Assembly: GCA_964607515.1 (NCBI GenBank)
Contig: CAZSKU010000012.1
Location: forward strand, 1 to 64,000
Length of the DNA: 64,000 nucleotides
Direction of reading: 5' to 3'
Origin: UBA6080 sp964607515
GTDB lineage: Bacteria > Fermentibacterota > Fermentibacteria > Fermentibacterales > JCC-6
In this document: positions 41,022 to 49,970 of the stretch, piece by piece
How the letters are laid out: each line of letters begins with the position of its first letter
Position numbering within the stretch: position 1 is the stretch's first letter
The notes under the pieces: generated by a model
Database searches by the model: none
What the model was told of the DNA's origin: nothing
Seen by the model: only the letters and a program-made list of their open reading frames with translations
Translations under genes and position numbers: made by a program

Positions 41022-41480
41022 ATGACGATAAGGTTCATGCGGCCCGAAGACCACAGGCAGCTGGTGGAACTTTGGAGCGGTTCACCGGGCAATGCGGTCA
41101 CCCGCGCGGATTCGTACGAGGAGTTCTCCGAGTTTCTGGCGAGGAACGGCGAGTTCTGCTTCACCGCAGTGGACAGGGCAGGAGACGGGATCCTGCATGC
41201 TGCCGGGAGCGTCATGGCCGGAAGCGACGGCAGAAGGGGATACGTGTACCATCTGGCCGTGAGAGAGGATCTTCGGGGAAGAGGGCTGGGAGGCAGGCTC
41301 ATGCGGAGCGTGGAGGAGGCGCTGAAGCGCTCGGGGCTCGAGAAGATCCACCTCTTCATCTACCGCGACAACCCGGCGGTGGCCTTCTACGAGAAAATGG
41401 AATGGCATGTGCGCCATGACATTCTGGTGATGAGCCGGGTGCTGGAAGGTCCCGGACAGGATCGGAACAAAGGAAGATGA
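41022..41480 (+). CDS. GNAT family N-acetyltransferase
   Basis: 152 aa. The acetyl-CoA pyrophosphate loop is 'LAVREDLRGRGLGGRLM' (RGRGLG), preceded by strand 'GYVYH' and followed by 'LEKIHLFIYRDNPAVAFYEK' and 'MEWHVRHDILVMSRVL', all standard GNAT elements. The substrate cannot be told. ATG 41022 lies 13 bases after the DUF6754 copy 2 stop. Confidence 0.9.
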   Translation: MTIRFMRPEDHRQLVELWSGSPGNAVTRADSYEEFSEFLARNGEFCFTAVDRAGDGILHAAGSVMAGSDGRRGYVYHLAVREDLRGRGLGGRLMRSVEEALKRSGLEKIHLFIYRDNPAVAFYEKMEWHVRHDILVMSRVLEGPGQDRNKGR

Positions 41481-41493
41481 TGCCTTCCCTCGG

Positions 41494-41522
41494 TTGACAA
41501 ATGCGCGCTCTTGTTATAGCAT
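41494..41522 (+). promoter_or_regulatory. Predicted sigma70-type promoter
   Basis: Perfect TTGACA (41494-41499) with a 17-nt spacer and TAGCAT (41517-41522); TATAGC two bases upstream is the alternative -10. Located just upstream of the secreted-protein gene at 41548, within a locally AT-rich gap. Confidence 0.55.
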
Positions 41523-41547
41523 CACAATTCCAAGGAAGGAGGGTTCC

Positions 41548-42105
41548 GTGAACAAGGTTTTATTGGTCCTCATGGTCGTCTCTCTGGCCGGTGCCGAGGT
41601 TCTCCAGTACGACGACGGCACTCCCGCCCAGCATACCTTCGAAGGGATCTGGCGGGGAGTGTCCTTCGACGTGCAGGACTTCAACCCCGATGCAACGGGT
41701 TTCCTGCTTCAGCAGGTGGAGTACTGGTTCTTCGACTCCGGTTCCCCCGCCTGGGACACGGCCGAGTTCTGGGCCGAGGTTTTCAGCGGCGGGATCGGCG
41801 GGCCCGAGGCCATGTACGTGGTTGAGCAGCTTACCGCGGTGCACTACGCCCCGGTATACCTCAACCTGGGTGGCGGAGTGCCCGTACCCCAGGGCTTCTG
41901 GTGCGTAGCCAGCAGCCAGCTCAGCACCAACGGTTCGCCCTCATTGATGGGCGACGCAGCGGCAGGCTCCGGCAGGAGCTTTTACTCCAACGACCTCTCG
42001 AACTGGACCCCCTGGGCCGCCGGTGATTACATCATCAGGGCCCACGGGGAGTACTCGTACTCCCTAGACGCCCGCAGCTGGGCGCAGATCAAGAACCTGC
42101 CGTAG
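41548..42105 (+). CDS. Small secreted protein of unknown function
   Basis: 185 aa. The start is GTG after AAGGAAGGAGG, followed by a signal peptide 'VNKVLLVLMVVSLAGAEV'. The mature part is beta-rich and aromatic: 'LQYDDGTPAQHTFEGIWRGV', 'FLLQQVEYWFFDSGSPAWDT', 'GGGVPVPQGFWCVASSQLST' and 'YSNDLSNWTPWAAGDYIIRA'. This looks like a jelly-roll or surface-exposed domain seen in proteins with similar YDDGT starts. There is no sorting domain. It has its own promoter. The 3' end overlaps the convergent PUR gene by 17 bases. Confidence 0.8.
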   Translation: MNKVLLVLMVVSLAGAEVLQYDDGTPAQHTFEGIWRGVSFDVQDFNPDATGFLLQQVEYWFFDSGSPAWDTAEFWAEVFSGGIGGPEAMYVVEQLTAVHYAPVYLNLGGGVPVPQGFWCVASSQLSTNGSPSLMGDAAAGSGRSFYSNDLSNWTPWAAGDYIIRAHGEYSYSLDARSWAQIKNLP

Positions 42106-42550
42106 CTTTTGTTTCGTCGCGGGGCTGGATGAGACCCATCTTGTCCAGCCTCGCGATGACCGCCTTCTCGGATCGGCCTGTTATCCCCGCCAGGGTCGCG
42201 GTGTCGGTGTTCTTCCTGAATTCCTTTTCCAGTTCCATGTCGTCTTCGGGCGACCATTTTGAAAAAGCCCTGGGGTGCAGTGCCCTGACCTCATCCACCC
42301 CCTCGTCCCCCCGGCGCATCACCAGGTTTTCCACCGCGTCAAAAGCCTCGTTGAGGGCGTTCCTGAATGCTGTTACACCCTCCTCGAAGAGAATCACCCT
42401 GCTCTGGGTGAAGCTGTCGGCTTCGGTGCGCCGGCTTTCCGTTATGGAGATGTAATACCTTCCGTTGACAGCCTGCCTGGCGTCCACGAAATAGGTCGTC
42501 TTGCCGCAGGCGACCCTGGCCTCATGAATTTTCGCCCTTTCCGGAACCAT
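42089..42550 (-). CDS. PUR-domain nucleic-acid-binding protein (DUF3276) with C-terminal helical domain
   Basis: 153 aa. Residues ~5-85 match the PUR-alpha-like DUF3276 pattern: 'KIHEARVACGKTTYFVDARQ', 'GRYYISITESRR' and 'SRVILFEEGVTAFRNALNEA'. The C-terminal ~60 residues ('KWSPEDDMELEKEFRKNTDT', 'GRSEKAVIARLDKMGLI') look like a SANT/HTH-type module added to the PUR repeat. Small bacterial PUR proteins bind RNA or ssDNA. The RBS GGGAGG lies before the ATG at 42550. Divergent from ygiQ, so the 95-bp gap carries both promoters. Confidence 0.85.
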   Translation of the reverse strand: MVPERAKIHEARVACGKTTYFVDARQAVNGRYYISITESRRTEADSFTQSRVILFEEGVTAFRNALNEAFDAVENLVMRRGDEGVDEVRALHPRAFSKWSPEDDMELEKEFRKNTDTATLAGITGRSEKAVIARLDKMGLIQPRDETKATAGS

Positions 42551-42645
42551 TTTTCACGCCTCCCTTCTTCCGACGATACCTCTCAATCCATGCTACGGCC
42601 CGTTCCGGGGAATTTTCAAGGGTATATTTCTTCCCTGGAGGCGCA

Positions 42646-44457
42646 ATGAACCCGTACATGTTTCCCGTCAGCGGCCGTGAGATGAGGGCTCTGGGATGGA
42701 ACCGGCCGGACGTGCTGCTGGTGACCGGCGATGCCTTCGTCGATCATCCGTCCTTCGGGGTGGCGGTGATCGCCAGGGTACTCCAGGGGGCCGGTTACCG
42801 GGTGGCGGTTCTGGCACAGCCTGATCCCGATGATCCGGGGGTGTTCCTGGAACTGGGAATTCCCAGGCTGTTCGCGGGGATCACCCCGGGGAACATGGAC
42901 AGCATGGTGAACCACTACACAAGCCTCAACCGGATCAGGTCCGACGACTCATACACCCCGGGGGGTCTGCCCGGAAGAAGGCCCGACCGAGCCGAACTGA
43001 AGTACGCCAACTCCCTTCAGAGGGTGATGAAGGGGGTTCCCTTGGTGCTGGGGGGGCTGGGCCCCTCGACCCGGCGGGTGAGCCACTACGACTTCTGGAG
43101 TGATCGGGTGCGAAAGAGCGTTCTTCTGGACTCCAAGGCGGATATACTGGTATACGGTATGGCGGAAAAGACGGTACTGGAAGTGGCCCGCCGGTTGGAT
43201 TCCGGTGAAAAACTCGCAGGAATCCGGGGAACTTGCTGGTTCGCGTCCAGTGCAGACCCCATGCCCGGGGACGTGGAGTTGCCTTCCCACGAGGACGCGG
43301 CTTCCTCGCCGGAAGCTTTTCTTCGAATGACCAGGCTTCTGGAGGAGAACCAGAATCCATGGAACGCCGCCAGACTCCTGCAGCGGTCGGACACAAGAAC
43401 CCTGGTGGTGGAACCGCCCGCCTTTCCTCTCACCGGCGAGGAACTGGACGCGGTCTACGCCCTGCCGTTCACCGGAATGCCCCATCCATCAACCGGCGGA
43501 GACATTCCAGCCTGGCGGATGATCCGGCACTCCATAACTGTCGTGAGGGGATGCCCGGGGGGGTGCACCTTCTGCGCCCTGGGATTCCACCAGGGCAGAT
43601 TCGTCACCTCGAGGAGCGGAGAATCGGTGCTGAATGAAGCCCGGAGGCTTGTCGACCAGAACCCCGGCGGTCTGGTGGTCAGCGACCTGGGAGGCCCGAC
43701 CGCCAACGTGTACGGCCTCGGTTGCGGCAACCCGGAAGCCATGCGGGCGTGCCGGCGCCCTTCATGCCTGTATCCCGATATTTGCAGGTGGTTCGACACC
43801 GACCACTCCCGCTACGTGCGGCTGCTCGGAGAGGTGTCGGATCTGCCCGGGGTGACCCGGGTGCTGGTGTCCAGCGGTGTGAGACACGACCTGGCACTCC
43901 GGGATCCCGCTTTCATGAAAGTCCTGGTGGAGAGGCACGTTCCGGGGCATCTGAAGATTGCTCCCGAGCACACCGAGGACGATGTCCTGAAACTGATGCG
44001 CAAGCCCGGAGGCGAACTGTGGTCCCGGTTCTGCCGGGAGTTCCGATCCCTGTCCGCCGCGGCAGGGAAGGAGCAGTACCTGCTTCCCTACATAATAGCG
44101 GCCTTTCCTGGATGCACCATGGAACACATGACCCGGTGCCGAGGAAAGCTCGCGGCGACCGGCGCCCTGCCCAGGCAGGTGCAGGTTTTTCTTCCCACCC
44201 CCATGACCGTGGCGGCGGCCATGTACTGCACCGGGCTCGACTACTTCACCGGGGAACCCCTGAGGGTTCCCAGAAGGCCGTCGGAGAAATCGGCCCAGAA
44301 GGAGGCTGTGCTGGGGGTCAGTTCCAGCGCAGGGCCGCGAACACCCCGAGGGCGCAGTGAAAACCGACATCCGAAGCCAGACGGACCCCGATCCCGATCC
44401 GCCGGAAACGGATCAGCGAGACAGCCCGGAAAAGCCCCTCCGCTGCGAAAACAGTGA
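42646..44457 (+). CDS. YgiQ family radical SAM protein
   Basis: 603 aa. N-terminal B12-binding-like region 'RPDVLLVTGDAFVDHPSFGV' and 'GYRVAVLAQP'. The radical SAM cluster motif is 'VVRGCPGGCTFCALGFHQGR' (C-x3-C-x2-C), then 'SDLGGPTANVYGLGC', 'LKIAPEHTEDDVLKLMRKPG' and 'QVQVFLPTPMTVAAAMYCTG'. The last ~50 residues are basic and low complexity and overlap the antisense membrane gene by 140 bases, so the functional end may be near 'EKSAQKEAVLG'. The reaction is unknown. The RBS TGGAGG precedes ATG 42646. Confidence 0.9.
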   Translation: MNPYMFPVSGREMRALGWNRPDVLLVTGDAFVDHPSFGVAVIARVLQGAGYRVAVLAQPDPDDPGVFLELGIPRLFAGITPGNMDSMVNHYTSLNRIRSDDSYTPGGLPGRRPDRAELKYANSLQRVMKGVPLVLGGLGPSTRRVSHYDFWSDRVRKSVLLDSKADILVYGMAEKTVLEVARRLDSGEKLAGIRGTCWFASSADPMPGDVELPSHEDAASSPEAFLRMTRLLEENQNPWNAARLLQRSDTRTLVVEPPAFPLTGEELDAVYALPFTGMPHPSTGGDIPAWRMIRHSITVVRGCPGGCTFCALGFHQGRFVTSRSGESVLNEARRLVDQNPGGLVVSDLGGPTANVYGLGCGNPEAMRACRRPSCLYPDICRWFDTDHSRYVRLLGEVSDLPGVTRVLVSSGVRHDLALRDPAFMKVLVERHVPGHLKIAPEHTEDDVLKLMRKPGGELWSRFCREFRSLSAAAGKEQYLLPYIIAAFPGCTMEHMTRCRGKLAATGALPRQVQVFLPTPMTVAAAMYCTGLDYFTGEPLRVPRRPSEKSAQKEAVLGVSSSAGPRTPRGRSENRHPKPDGPRSRSAGNGSARQPGKAPPLRKQ

Positions 44458-44692
44458 AGAAAAGCATCGCCCGGGGATTGTTGGGCGGATCCTGAAGTTC
44501 TCCGGAGCGCAGCACCGCCGACGCGTCCCTGGTGAGGCCGCAGAGAAGGCAGGGCTGTCCGGTCAGGGCCAGTTGCCTGCAGACCGTTAGTTCCGGGCAC
44601 ATTCCGGATATGGCCGGCGCCGCCAGGGGCACCAGAAGGCAGTATGCCAGAAGCCCGGCGACGGTGGCGTTGAAGATCGAGTAGACTCTCAG
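44318..44692 (-). CDS. DUF2752-like small membrane protein (probable CTG start)
   Basis: 124 aa from a CTG overlapping the upstream stop (CTGA), in keeping with the 4-nt overlaps elsewhere. It has a membrane helix 'NATVAGLLAYCLLVPLAAPA', the DUF2752-type motif 'GQPCLLCGLTRDASAVL', and a second helix 'RAMLFFTVFAAEGLFRAVSL'. No other in-frame start fits. The 3' end overlaps the ygiQ 3' end for 140 bases on the opposite strand. Function unknown; forms an operon with the gene upstream. Confidence 0.65.
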   Translation of the reverse strand: MRVYSIFNATVAGLLAYCLLVPLAAPAISGMCPELTVCRQLALTGQPCLLCGLTRDASAVLRSGELQDPPNNPRAMLFFTVFAAEGLFRAVSLIRFRRIGIGVRLASDVGFHCALGVFAALRWN

Positions 44693-44949
44693 TATTTCAG
44701 CAGCCCCGAAGTAAGGTCTCCCGCGGCGAATATCAGCGTGTAACCGGCGATGAACAGGATCGCCAGTCCGTTCAGGATGATCCCCGCCATGGCGACGCCG
44801 GTGGGCTGGTCGTTCTCCCTCTTCCTGTTGTAGCTCACCAGACCCAGCACCAGCCCGAGTATCGCCGGGGCCAGGGCCAGCCAGCTGCAGCACGGAATGA
44901 ACCCCAGGATCGCCGAGACCACACCTATGATCAGTGATGCCACGTCCAT
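44689..44949 (-). CDS. Small DUF4190-like membrane protein
   Basis: 86 aa with two or three hydrophobic segments: 'VASLIIGVVSAILGFIPCCS', 'LALAPAILGLVLGLVSYNRK' and 'GVAMAGIILNGLAILFIAGY'. The Gly-rich paired helices separated by a basic 'NRKREND' loop resemble DUF4190 proteins. The RBS AAAGGGGTGGGG precedes the ATG. It is 16 bases downstream of the M16 peptidase on the same strand. Confidence 0.75.
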   Translation of the reverse strand: MDVASLIIGVVSAILGFIPCCSWLALAPAILGLVLGLVSYNRKRENDQPTGVAMAGIILNGLAILFIAGYTLIFAAGDLTSGLLKY

Positions 44950-44965
44950 TCCCCACCCCTTTCCA

Positions 44966-47848
44966 TCAGAGCTTTTCGGTGTTCGGAACTCCGATTTCGA
45001 CCAGTTTTCTTCTGTCTGCGGCTACGCAGACTACCGCCCCTCGGGATTCCCTCGCCACGACTTTCGAGGCCCGTCGAAGGGAATCGGCATCCACCTCCAG
45101 AAGCCTTTTCCAGACCTTTCCGTGATACTCCCTGTCCATTCCGGTGAAGAACGAAGCCGTTGCGGTCAACGGGGCCCGGGCGGGCCTCACCAGGGGATCG
45201 ACCCTCTGGAGGGTCGAGAACACGGCTCCCCGGACGGTTTTCTCGTCCAGATCCAGATGCTTCTCCGGGTCGCCCAGTATTTCAAGCGCGGCCGACATGC
45301 TCTCAATCGGCGACGGGTCGCGGTAGGTGCTGAAGGCCAGCAGGCCGGGGCTTGCCCAGGATGAAACCCCGTAGGCTCCGATTCTCCCACGGATCCTGTT
45401 CCACAACGGACCGTTTCCCAGAATGGTCATCAATACCAGAAGGGGTTCGAACAGGGGGTCGGAGGGCTCCCTTCCCGGAAAGGCTCCGGCCAGGGAGGCG
45501 ACCTCCGAGTCGGTGATGATCCCCCGGTAGCCCGGCCGTACCGCTCTCGGGAAGGATGCCGGTGAGAAGGGACGCCGGGTTCCGGGAAGTCTGTCCAGGA
45601 AGCTTGTGACCGTCTGGAGCGCCTCTTCGGGCCCGGTCCAGGCCAGGGCCACCGGGGCCTCCAGTCTCAGCCGGTCCCATATCTCCATGAGCCTGCGGGA
45701 GAGAACCGAGGGTTTTCCGGCGGCGAGCCTGCAGGTAGTCCGGGCCATGGGCATCCCCTTCAGCAGCCGTACCACCTCCATGCCGTTCCGGAGTTCCGAC
45801 ATGGCCTCGAGCCCGGCGAACCCGCCGGCGCTCTCCACGAACCTGGCCCTGATCCCGCTCTCCACCTCCCTGCCCAGTTCCGCCACCCGGGCAACATCAT
45901 CCAGGGCAGGAGAGAGAATCCGGGCTGCCAGCAGGCTCAGAAGTCCGGAAAGGTCGCCCTCAAGGCACGATACGTTGAAGGATACCACCGGGATTGCCGT
46001 TCCCGGGGATGCCAGGGGTTCATAGACCGCAACTCCCGCGGCGATGCCTCCGGAGCACGCCGTTTCCCGGCGGGAGACCTCCTGGTAGGACATACCCCCG
46101 GCTCCGGTTCCCGTTACGGTCTCCACCGCAAGCTGCGCCAGGGGCATATCGCCGGGGGAGAGGCCGCCGACTCCCAGGGAGAGGTTAAGATGGCACACCC
46201 CGTTGGTGAAACCAGGCACCGTTATCAGATGTACCCCCGGGGCCCTCTCCTCACGGCTGTACTCGAGGAACGAGGGTTCCCGGGGAATGTCCCTGATGCA
46301 AAGCGATGGAAGCGACGCCGCCGCCTCGGGAGTATCGGGGGTTTCCTGGCGGGTCTTCAGGGATATCGACTGAAGCCTCAGAGATTCCAGACCGCCCGGG
46401 TCCAGTCTCTCCCCCTCCCTCTCCGCGGCTTTCTCCCTTCTCCTGCCGAGCCTTCGGAAATGGGCGGGATCGGGGTAGAAGACCGCGTCCACCCGTCCAT
46501 CGTTGTCCAGCAGATAGCGCCGGATCATCCCTTCCATGCAGCGGGGATCCCGGTCCAGCATCGTGTGGAGACGGGCCAGATGGCTCTCCTCTTCCAATTC
46601 GTCCAGCGGATTCCTGCCGTGGGTCCAGGCCTTGGCGGCGGCGCCGAGGATACCGTGGGCCCACCTCTGGCTTATCCGGCGCAGGAGCAGCTCCTTCCTG
46701 TGAAGGAAGCCCCTGGTGTCCTCTGGATTCAACCCTTCTGCGCACCGCCTGAGGGTCTGATCCACCAGTCGGAAGACATCTTCCGATCTCTCCCGCTCCA
46801 CCCCCCTGAGCCCCGTGGTGAAAGTGGGTCTGGCTATGTCGCAGTCGTAACCGGAGGGACCGAGACCCGTTCCCAGACCGCTTCCCACCAGGGCGTCCTT
46901 AAGGGGGGCGGCGTCGCCCTCCAGAAGCACGTCGTCCAGCAGGGACACGGCCAGCGACTCCACGGGGTCATCGCCCCGGTCCATCAGCCATGCTCTGAGC
47001 ACCGTGCACCCGGCTTTCCTTGAGCCCGGTACCGGAAACTCCCCTCTGACGGGTCCGACGAACCCTGGCTCCGTGATAATCTCGGCAGAGGAGGGGGTCG
47101 GTTGGAACCCCCGGAGCCTTTCCCCGAGGAACCCGGTCACCTCGTCCCCCGGGATATCCGCCATGACCAGGAGACAGCAGTTGCCCGGGTGATAGTGCCT
47201 TTCATGGAAATTCACGAAGGCTTCGTAGGTCAGCCCGGGAATCCGGTCCGGTTCTCCCCCGGAGCAGTGTCCGTAGGTGGTGCCTGGAAAAAGAAGGGCC
47301 CTCAACCTTCTTTCCAGGTAGTCGTCGGGATCCGAGTACGCCCCGCGCATTTCGTTGTAGACAACCCCCATCCTGGCTGTCCGGCCGTCCTCCAGGAAGT
47401 CCAGCCGGTGCCCTTCCTGAAGGAAAGAAGACCGTTCCAGAAGGGGGTGGAACACCGCGTCCATGTAGACGTCAACCAGGTTGAAGAAATCCCTGGTGAT
47501 GAGACTGGCGCAGGGGTACACCGTCCTGTCGTCGTAGGTCACGGCGTTGATATAGGTGGCCATGCTGGTCTTCACGAGTTCCATGAAAGGGTCCTTCAAC
47601 GGGAACCTGGCGGACCCGCACAGAACGCAGTGCTCCAGGATGTGCGGTACTCCGGTGCTGTCTTCGGGCGGAGTTCTGAAAACCGCGGCGAAAAGTTTCT
47701 CGCGGTCTCCCGGGCATCTGAAGAATGCCAGTTCCGCCCCCGAAGGTTCATGGACCGCCCGGATCGCATCGCTGCGGATGCCGGGCATGAAGCGTCGCTC
47801 CAGGAGCCGGAAGCCTCCCGCCAGGCTGATGTCCCTTTCGCTTGTCAT
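44966..47848 (-). CDS. M16C-family zinc metallopeptidase (presequence protease-like)
   Basis: 960 aa, the normal PreP/Cym1 length. The inverted zinc motif HILEH (69-73) is followed by 'FPLKDPFMELVKTSMATYIN' and 'AVTYDDRTVYPCAS', and the distal Glu sits in 'MGVVYNEMRGAYSDPDDYLE'. The C-terminal half has the inactive second repeat pair and 'YGVSSWASPGLLAFSTYRDP'. There is no signal peptide, so it is probably a cytoplasmic peptidase that degrades oligopeptides. ATG 47848; divergent from the Mo operon. Confidence 0.93.
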   Translation of the reverse strand: MTSERDISLAGGFRLLERRFMPGIRSDAIRAVHEPSGAELAFFRCPGDREKLFAAVFRTPPEDSTGVPHILEHCVLCGSARFPLKDPFMELVKTSMATYINAVTYDDRTVYPCASLITRDFFNLVDVYMDAVFHPLLERSSFLQEGHRLDFLEDGRTARMGVVYNEMRGAYSDPDDYLERRLRALLFPGTTYGHCSGGEPDRIPGLTYEAFVNFHERHYHPGNCCLLVMADIPGDEVTGFLGERLRGFQPTPSSAEIITEPGFVGPVRGEFPVPGSRKAGCTVLRAWLMDRGDDPVESLAVSLLDDVLLEGDAAPLKDALVGSGLGTGLGPSGYDCDIARPTFTTGLRGVERERSEDVFRLVDQTLRRCAEGLNPEDTRGFLHRKELLLRRISQRWAHGILGAAAKAWTHGRNPLDELEEESHLARLHTMLDRDPRCMEGMIRRYLLDNDGRVDAVFYPDPAHFRRLGRRREKAAEREGERLDPGGLESLRLQSISLKTRQETPDTPEAAASLPSLCIRDIPREPSFLEYSREERAPGVHLITVPGFTNGVCHLNLSLGVGGLSPGDMPLAQLAVETVTGTGAGGMSYQEVSRRETACSGGIAAGVAVYEPLASPGTAIPVVSFNVSCLEGDLSGLLSLLAARILSPALDDVARVAELGREVESGIRARFVESAGGFAGLEAMSELRNGMEVVRLLKGMPMARTTCRLAAGKPSVLSRRLMEIWDRLRLEAPVALAWTGPEEALQTVTSFLDRLPGTRRPFSPASFPRAVRPGYRGIITDSEVASLAGAFPGREPSDPLFEPLLVLMTILGNGPLWNRIRGRIGAYGVSSWASPGLLAFSTYRDPSPIESMSAALEILGDPEKHLDLDEKTVRGAVFSTLQRVDPLVRPARAPLTATASFFTGMDREYHGKVWKRLLEVDADSLRRASKVVARESRGAVVCVAADRRKLVEIGVPNTEKL

Positions 47849-47952
47849 GGTGCGGCCTTTCCGGTTCTATGGCGAACGGTGAATATAGCCCGGGCGCCTT
47901 CGGGGTGGATAAGGGGCCCGTCAGGAATTAGATTGGCGCCAGGATCAGCGAA

Positions 47953-48765
47953 ATGAAAACGAAACACATTGCAGTGTCCGCCTCTCTCAGAAAAGCCGGT
48001 AAAACAATGCTGGCCCAGGGGCTAATCCGTCGCGCCTCCTCTTCCGGTCTGGTGTGCGGATATGTGAAGCTGAGGCGGAGGATGAACTCCCGGCCGGAGG
48101 TGTATCCCGGTCCAGGCACGTCCGGTTCGGACACCCACCGCTGTTCCGTGCCGGGGGCATCCTTCACCGCCCTGGTGGAGTATGGATCGCCGGATCAACT
48201 GGACGACCTCTTTCCCGAGTGGCTTCAGCGGTGCGATCTTGTGGTGTGGGAAACCAACAGCGCGGTGGAACTCCTGGACCCCGATGTACTGGTTTTCATT
48301 GATATGGAAGGCACAGGATCCGGAAAGAATCCCGAGCTGGCCCTCCGTGCCGATCTCGTGGTGGAGGCCCCCCTCACGGAGGAACCCGGGGCGGTCCTGT
48401 GCGACCTCGTGCTGGAGCTGGCAGGCTTTCCGGGAATCAGGGCCGTTTCCACCGGCTTCAAATGCTGGCTGCGCACCGCCCGGGGACCGGTCCTGGGAAC
48501 GGGCATAGCCCGGCTTCTCGGCCACATCGCCGAGTCCGGCAGCATCAGCTCGGGCTCCCGGCTGGCGGGGATATCGTACCGGAGGGCGTGGACGCTGCTC
48601 TCCCGGGCCGAAGCCAATCTCGGAGCCCGGCTGGTGACCAGAACCAGGGGAGGCAGGGACAGCGGCGGCAGCAGGTTGACCCTTCTGGCGCAGCGGCTGA
48701 TCAAAGATTTCAAGATCCTGGAGGAGACCCTCCAGAAGACCCGAATGGATGTGGAGGAGAAGTGA
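47953..48765 (+). CDS. MobB-like P-loop domain fused to a ModE-type helix-turn-helix
   Basis: 270 aa. Residues 1-~175 resemble MobB: 'KHIAVSASLRKAGKTMLAQG' with a degenerate P-loop that keeps GKT, 'GSDTHRCSVPGASFTALVEY', and 'LVVWETNSAVELLDPDVLVF'. Residues ~183-260 match the ModE N-terminal winged helix: 'GTGIARLLGHIAESGSISSG', 'SRLAGISYRRAWTLLSRAEA' and 'RGGRDSGGSRLTLLAQRLIK'. There is no molybdate-binding TOBE/MOP domain. First gene of the Moco operon (GTGA overlap with moeA), so it may regulate or serve the pathway. Confidence 0.75.
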   Translation: MKTKHIAVSASLRKAGKTMLAQGLIRRASSSGLVCGYVKLRRRMNSRPEVYPGPGTSGSDTHRCSVPGASFTALVEYGSPDQLDDLFPEWLQRCDLVVWETNSAVELLDPDVLVFIDMEGTGSGKNPELALRADLVVEAPLTEEPGAVLCDLVLELAGFPGIRAVSTGFKCWLRTARGPVLGTGIARLLGHIAESGSISSGSRLAGISYRRAWTLLSRAEANLGARLVTRTRGGRDSGGSRLTLLAQRLIKDFKILEETLQKTRMDVEEK

Positions 48766-49970
48766 TTTCCTTTGAAAAGGCCCTCGAAACGGTGCTTGCC
48801 CGGTCACTGAACCCGGGCCGTGAAGAGGTGGAGCTTTCCGCGGCGGTGGGAAGGGTGCTGGCGGAGGATGTCATCTCGGACATCGCCATGCCTCCCTTCG
48901 ACAGGAGCGCCGTGGACGGTTTCGCTCTGACAGGCGAAGGAACGGCATTCCTACTGGCGGAAGAGATTGCCGCGGGACCCGGGACTCCTCCGCCGCTTGC
49001 GCCCGGCACCGCGGCGCCCATCATGACCGGAGCTCCGGTTCCGGAAGGGGCCGACCGGGTTGTCATGCGCGAGGACACGGCTGTCGCGGGGAACAGAATG
49101 ACGGTGAACAGGCCGGTTCTTAGGGGGGCCAACGTTTGCCGGCGGGGCGAGGATATGCGGGAGGGCGGCATGGTCCGGGCTTCCGGAGATCCTGTCACCC
49201 CCGCCGCAGCCGGTGTCTGCGCCATGGCCGGAAGGACGTCCCTGCGGGTGTATCGCAGGCCGTCGGTGGCGTTGATCACGACCGGCGACGAGGTCATCGA
49301 GCCTGCCATGGTTCCCGGCCCCGGTCAGGTCCGCAACGCCAATGCGGTCCTGGGTGTCTCCGCCCTGTCCGCAGCAGGGTTCGGTTCCCTTCGCGCCATC
49401 CATTCCAACGACTCTCCCGCAGCGCTGCGGAATGCGGTGGAGGATGCCCTCGGCAGCGCCGACCTGTTGCTGGCCGCTGGAGGGGTCTCTCTGGGCTCCC
49501 GGGATTTCGTTCCCGTCGTGATGGAAGAAGCCGGTTTCGAGTTTCTTTTCAGGGAGGTGGCCCAGAAGCCCGGCAAACCCCTCTGCTTCGCGATCACAGC
49601 GGAAAAGGCCTTCTTCGGTCTTCCCGGGAATCCCGTCAGCGTTCTTGTGGCCCTGGAGGAGTTCGTCATTCCGTATCTGAGGAAATCCTCGGGTTTTGCC
49701 CATTTCATTAAGACGACCTATCGGGGGGTCCTTACCGACAACGTCAGGTGCAGGCCCGGCAGGTCCAACATCTTCAGGGCGGTGTGCCGCCCGGGTCCGG
49801 ACGGCTTTCTTGTAACCGTCCCGGAAAGCCACGGTTCCGGCGACCTGATGAGCGCCGCCGGGGCCAACTGCCTGGTCCGGTTTCCGGCGGATTCCACCGG
49901 GGCGGCCGCCGGGGACCCGGTTCGTTTTTCCTTTATGTCGTCGGTCTTCGGGGAGTCGGTTTTCTCGTGA
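48762..49970 (+). CDS. moeA: Molybdopterin molybdenumtransferase MoeA
   Basis: 402 aa, normal length. 'MPPFDRSAVDGFAL', 'PIMTGAPVPEGADRVVMRED', 'GANVCRRGEDMREGGMV', 'VALITTGDEVIEPA', 'LLLAAGGVSLGSRDFVPVVM' and 'VAQKPGKPLCFAITAEKAFF', then 'GLPGNPVSVLVALEEFV'. Inserts molybdenum into molybdopterin. GTG start overlapping the previous stop; GTGA overlap with moaA. Confidence 0.96.
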   Translation: MISFEKALETVLARSLNPGREEVELSAAVGRVLAEDVISDIAMPPFDRSAVDGFALTGEGTAFLLAEEIAAGPGTPPPLAPGTAAPIMTGAPVPEGADRVVMREDTAVAGNRMTVNRPVLRGANVCRRGEDMREGGMVRASGDPVTPAAAGVCAMAGRTSLRVYRRPSVALITTGDEVIEPAMVPGPGQVRNANAVLGVSALSAAGFGSLRAIHSNDSPAALRNAVEDALGSADLLLAAGGVSLGSRDFVPVVMEEAGFEFLFREVAQKPGKPLCFAITAEKAFFGLPGNPVSVLVALEEFVIPYLRKSSGFAHFIKTTYRGVLTDNVRCRPGRSNIFRAVCRPGPDGFLVTVPESHGSGDLMSAAGANCLVRFPADSTGAAAGDPVRFSFMSSVFGESVFS

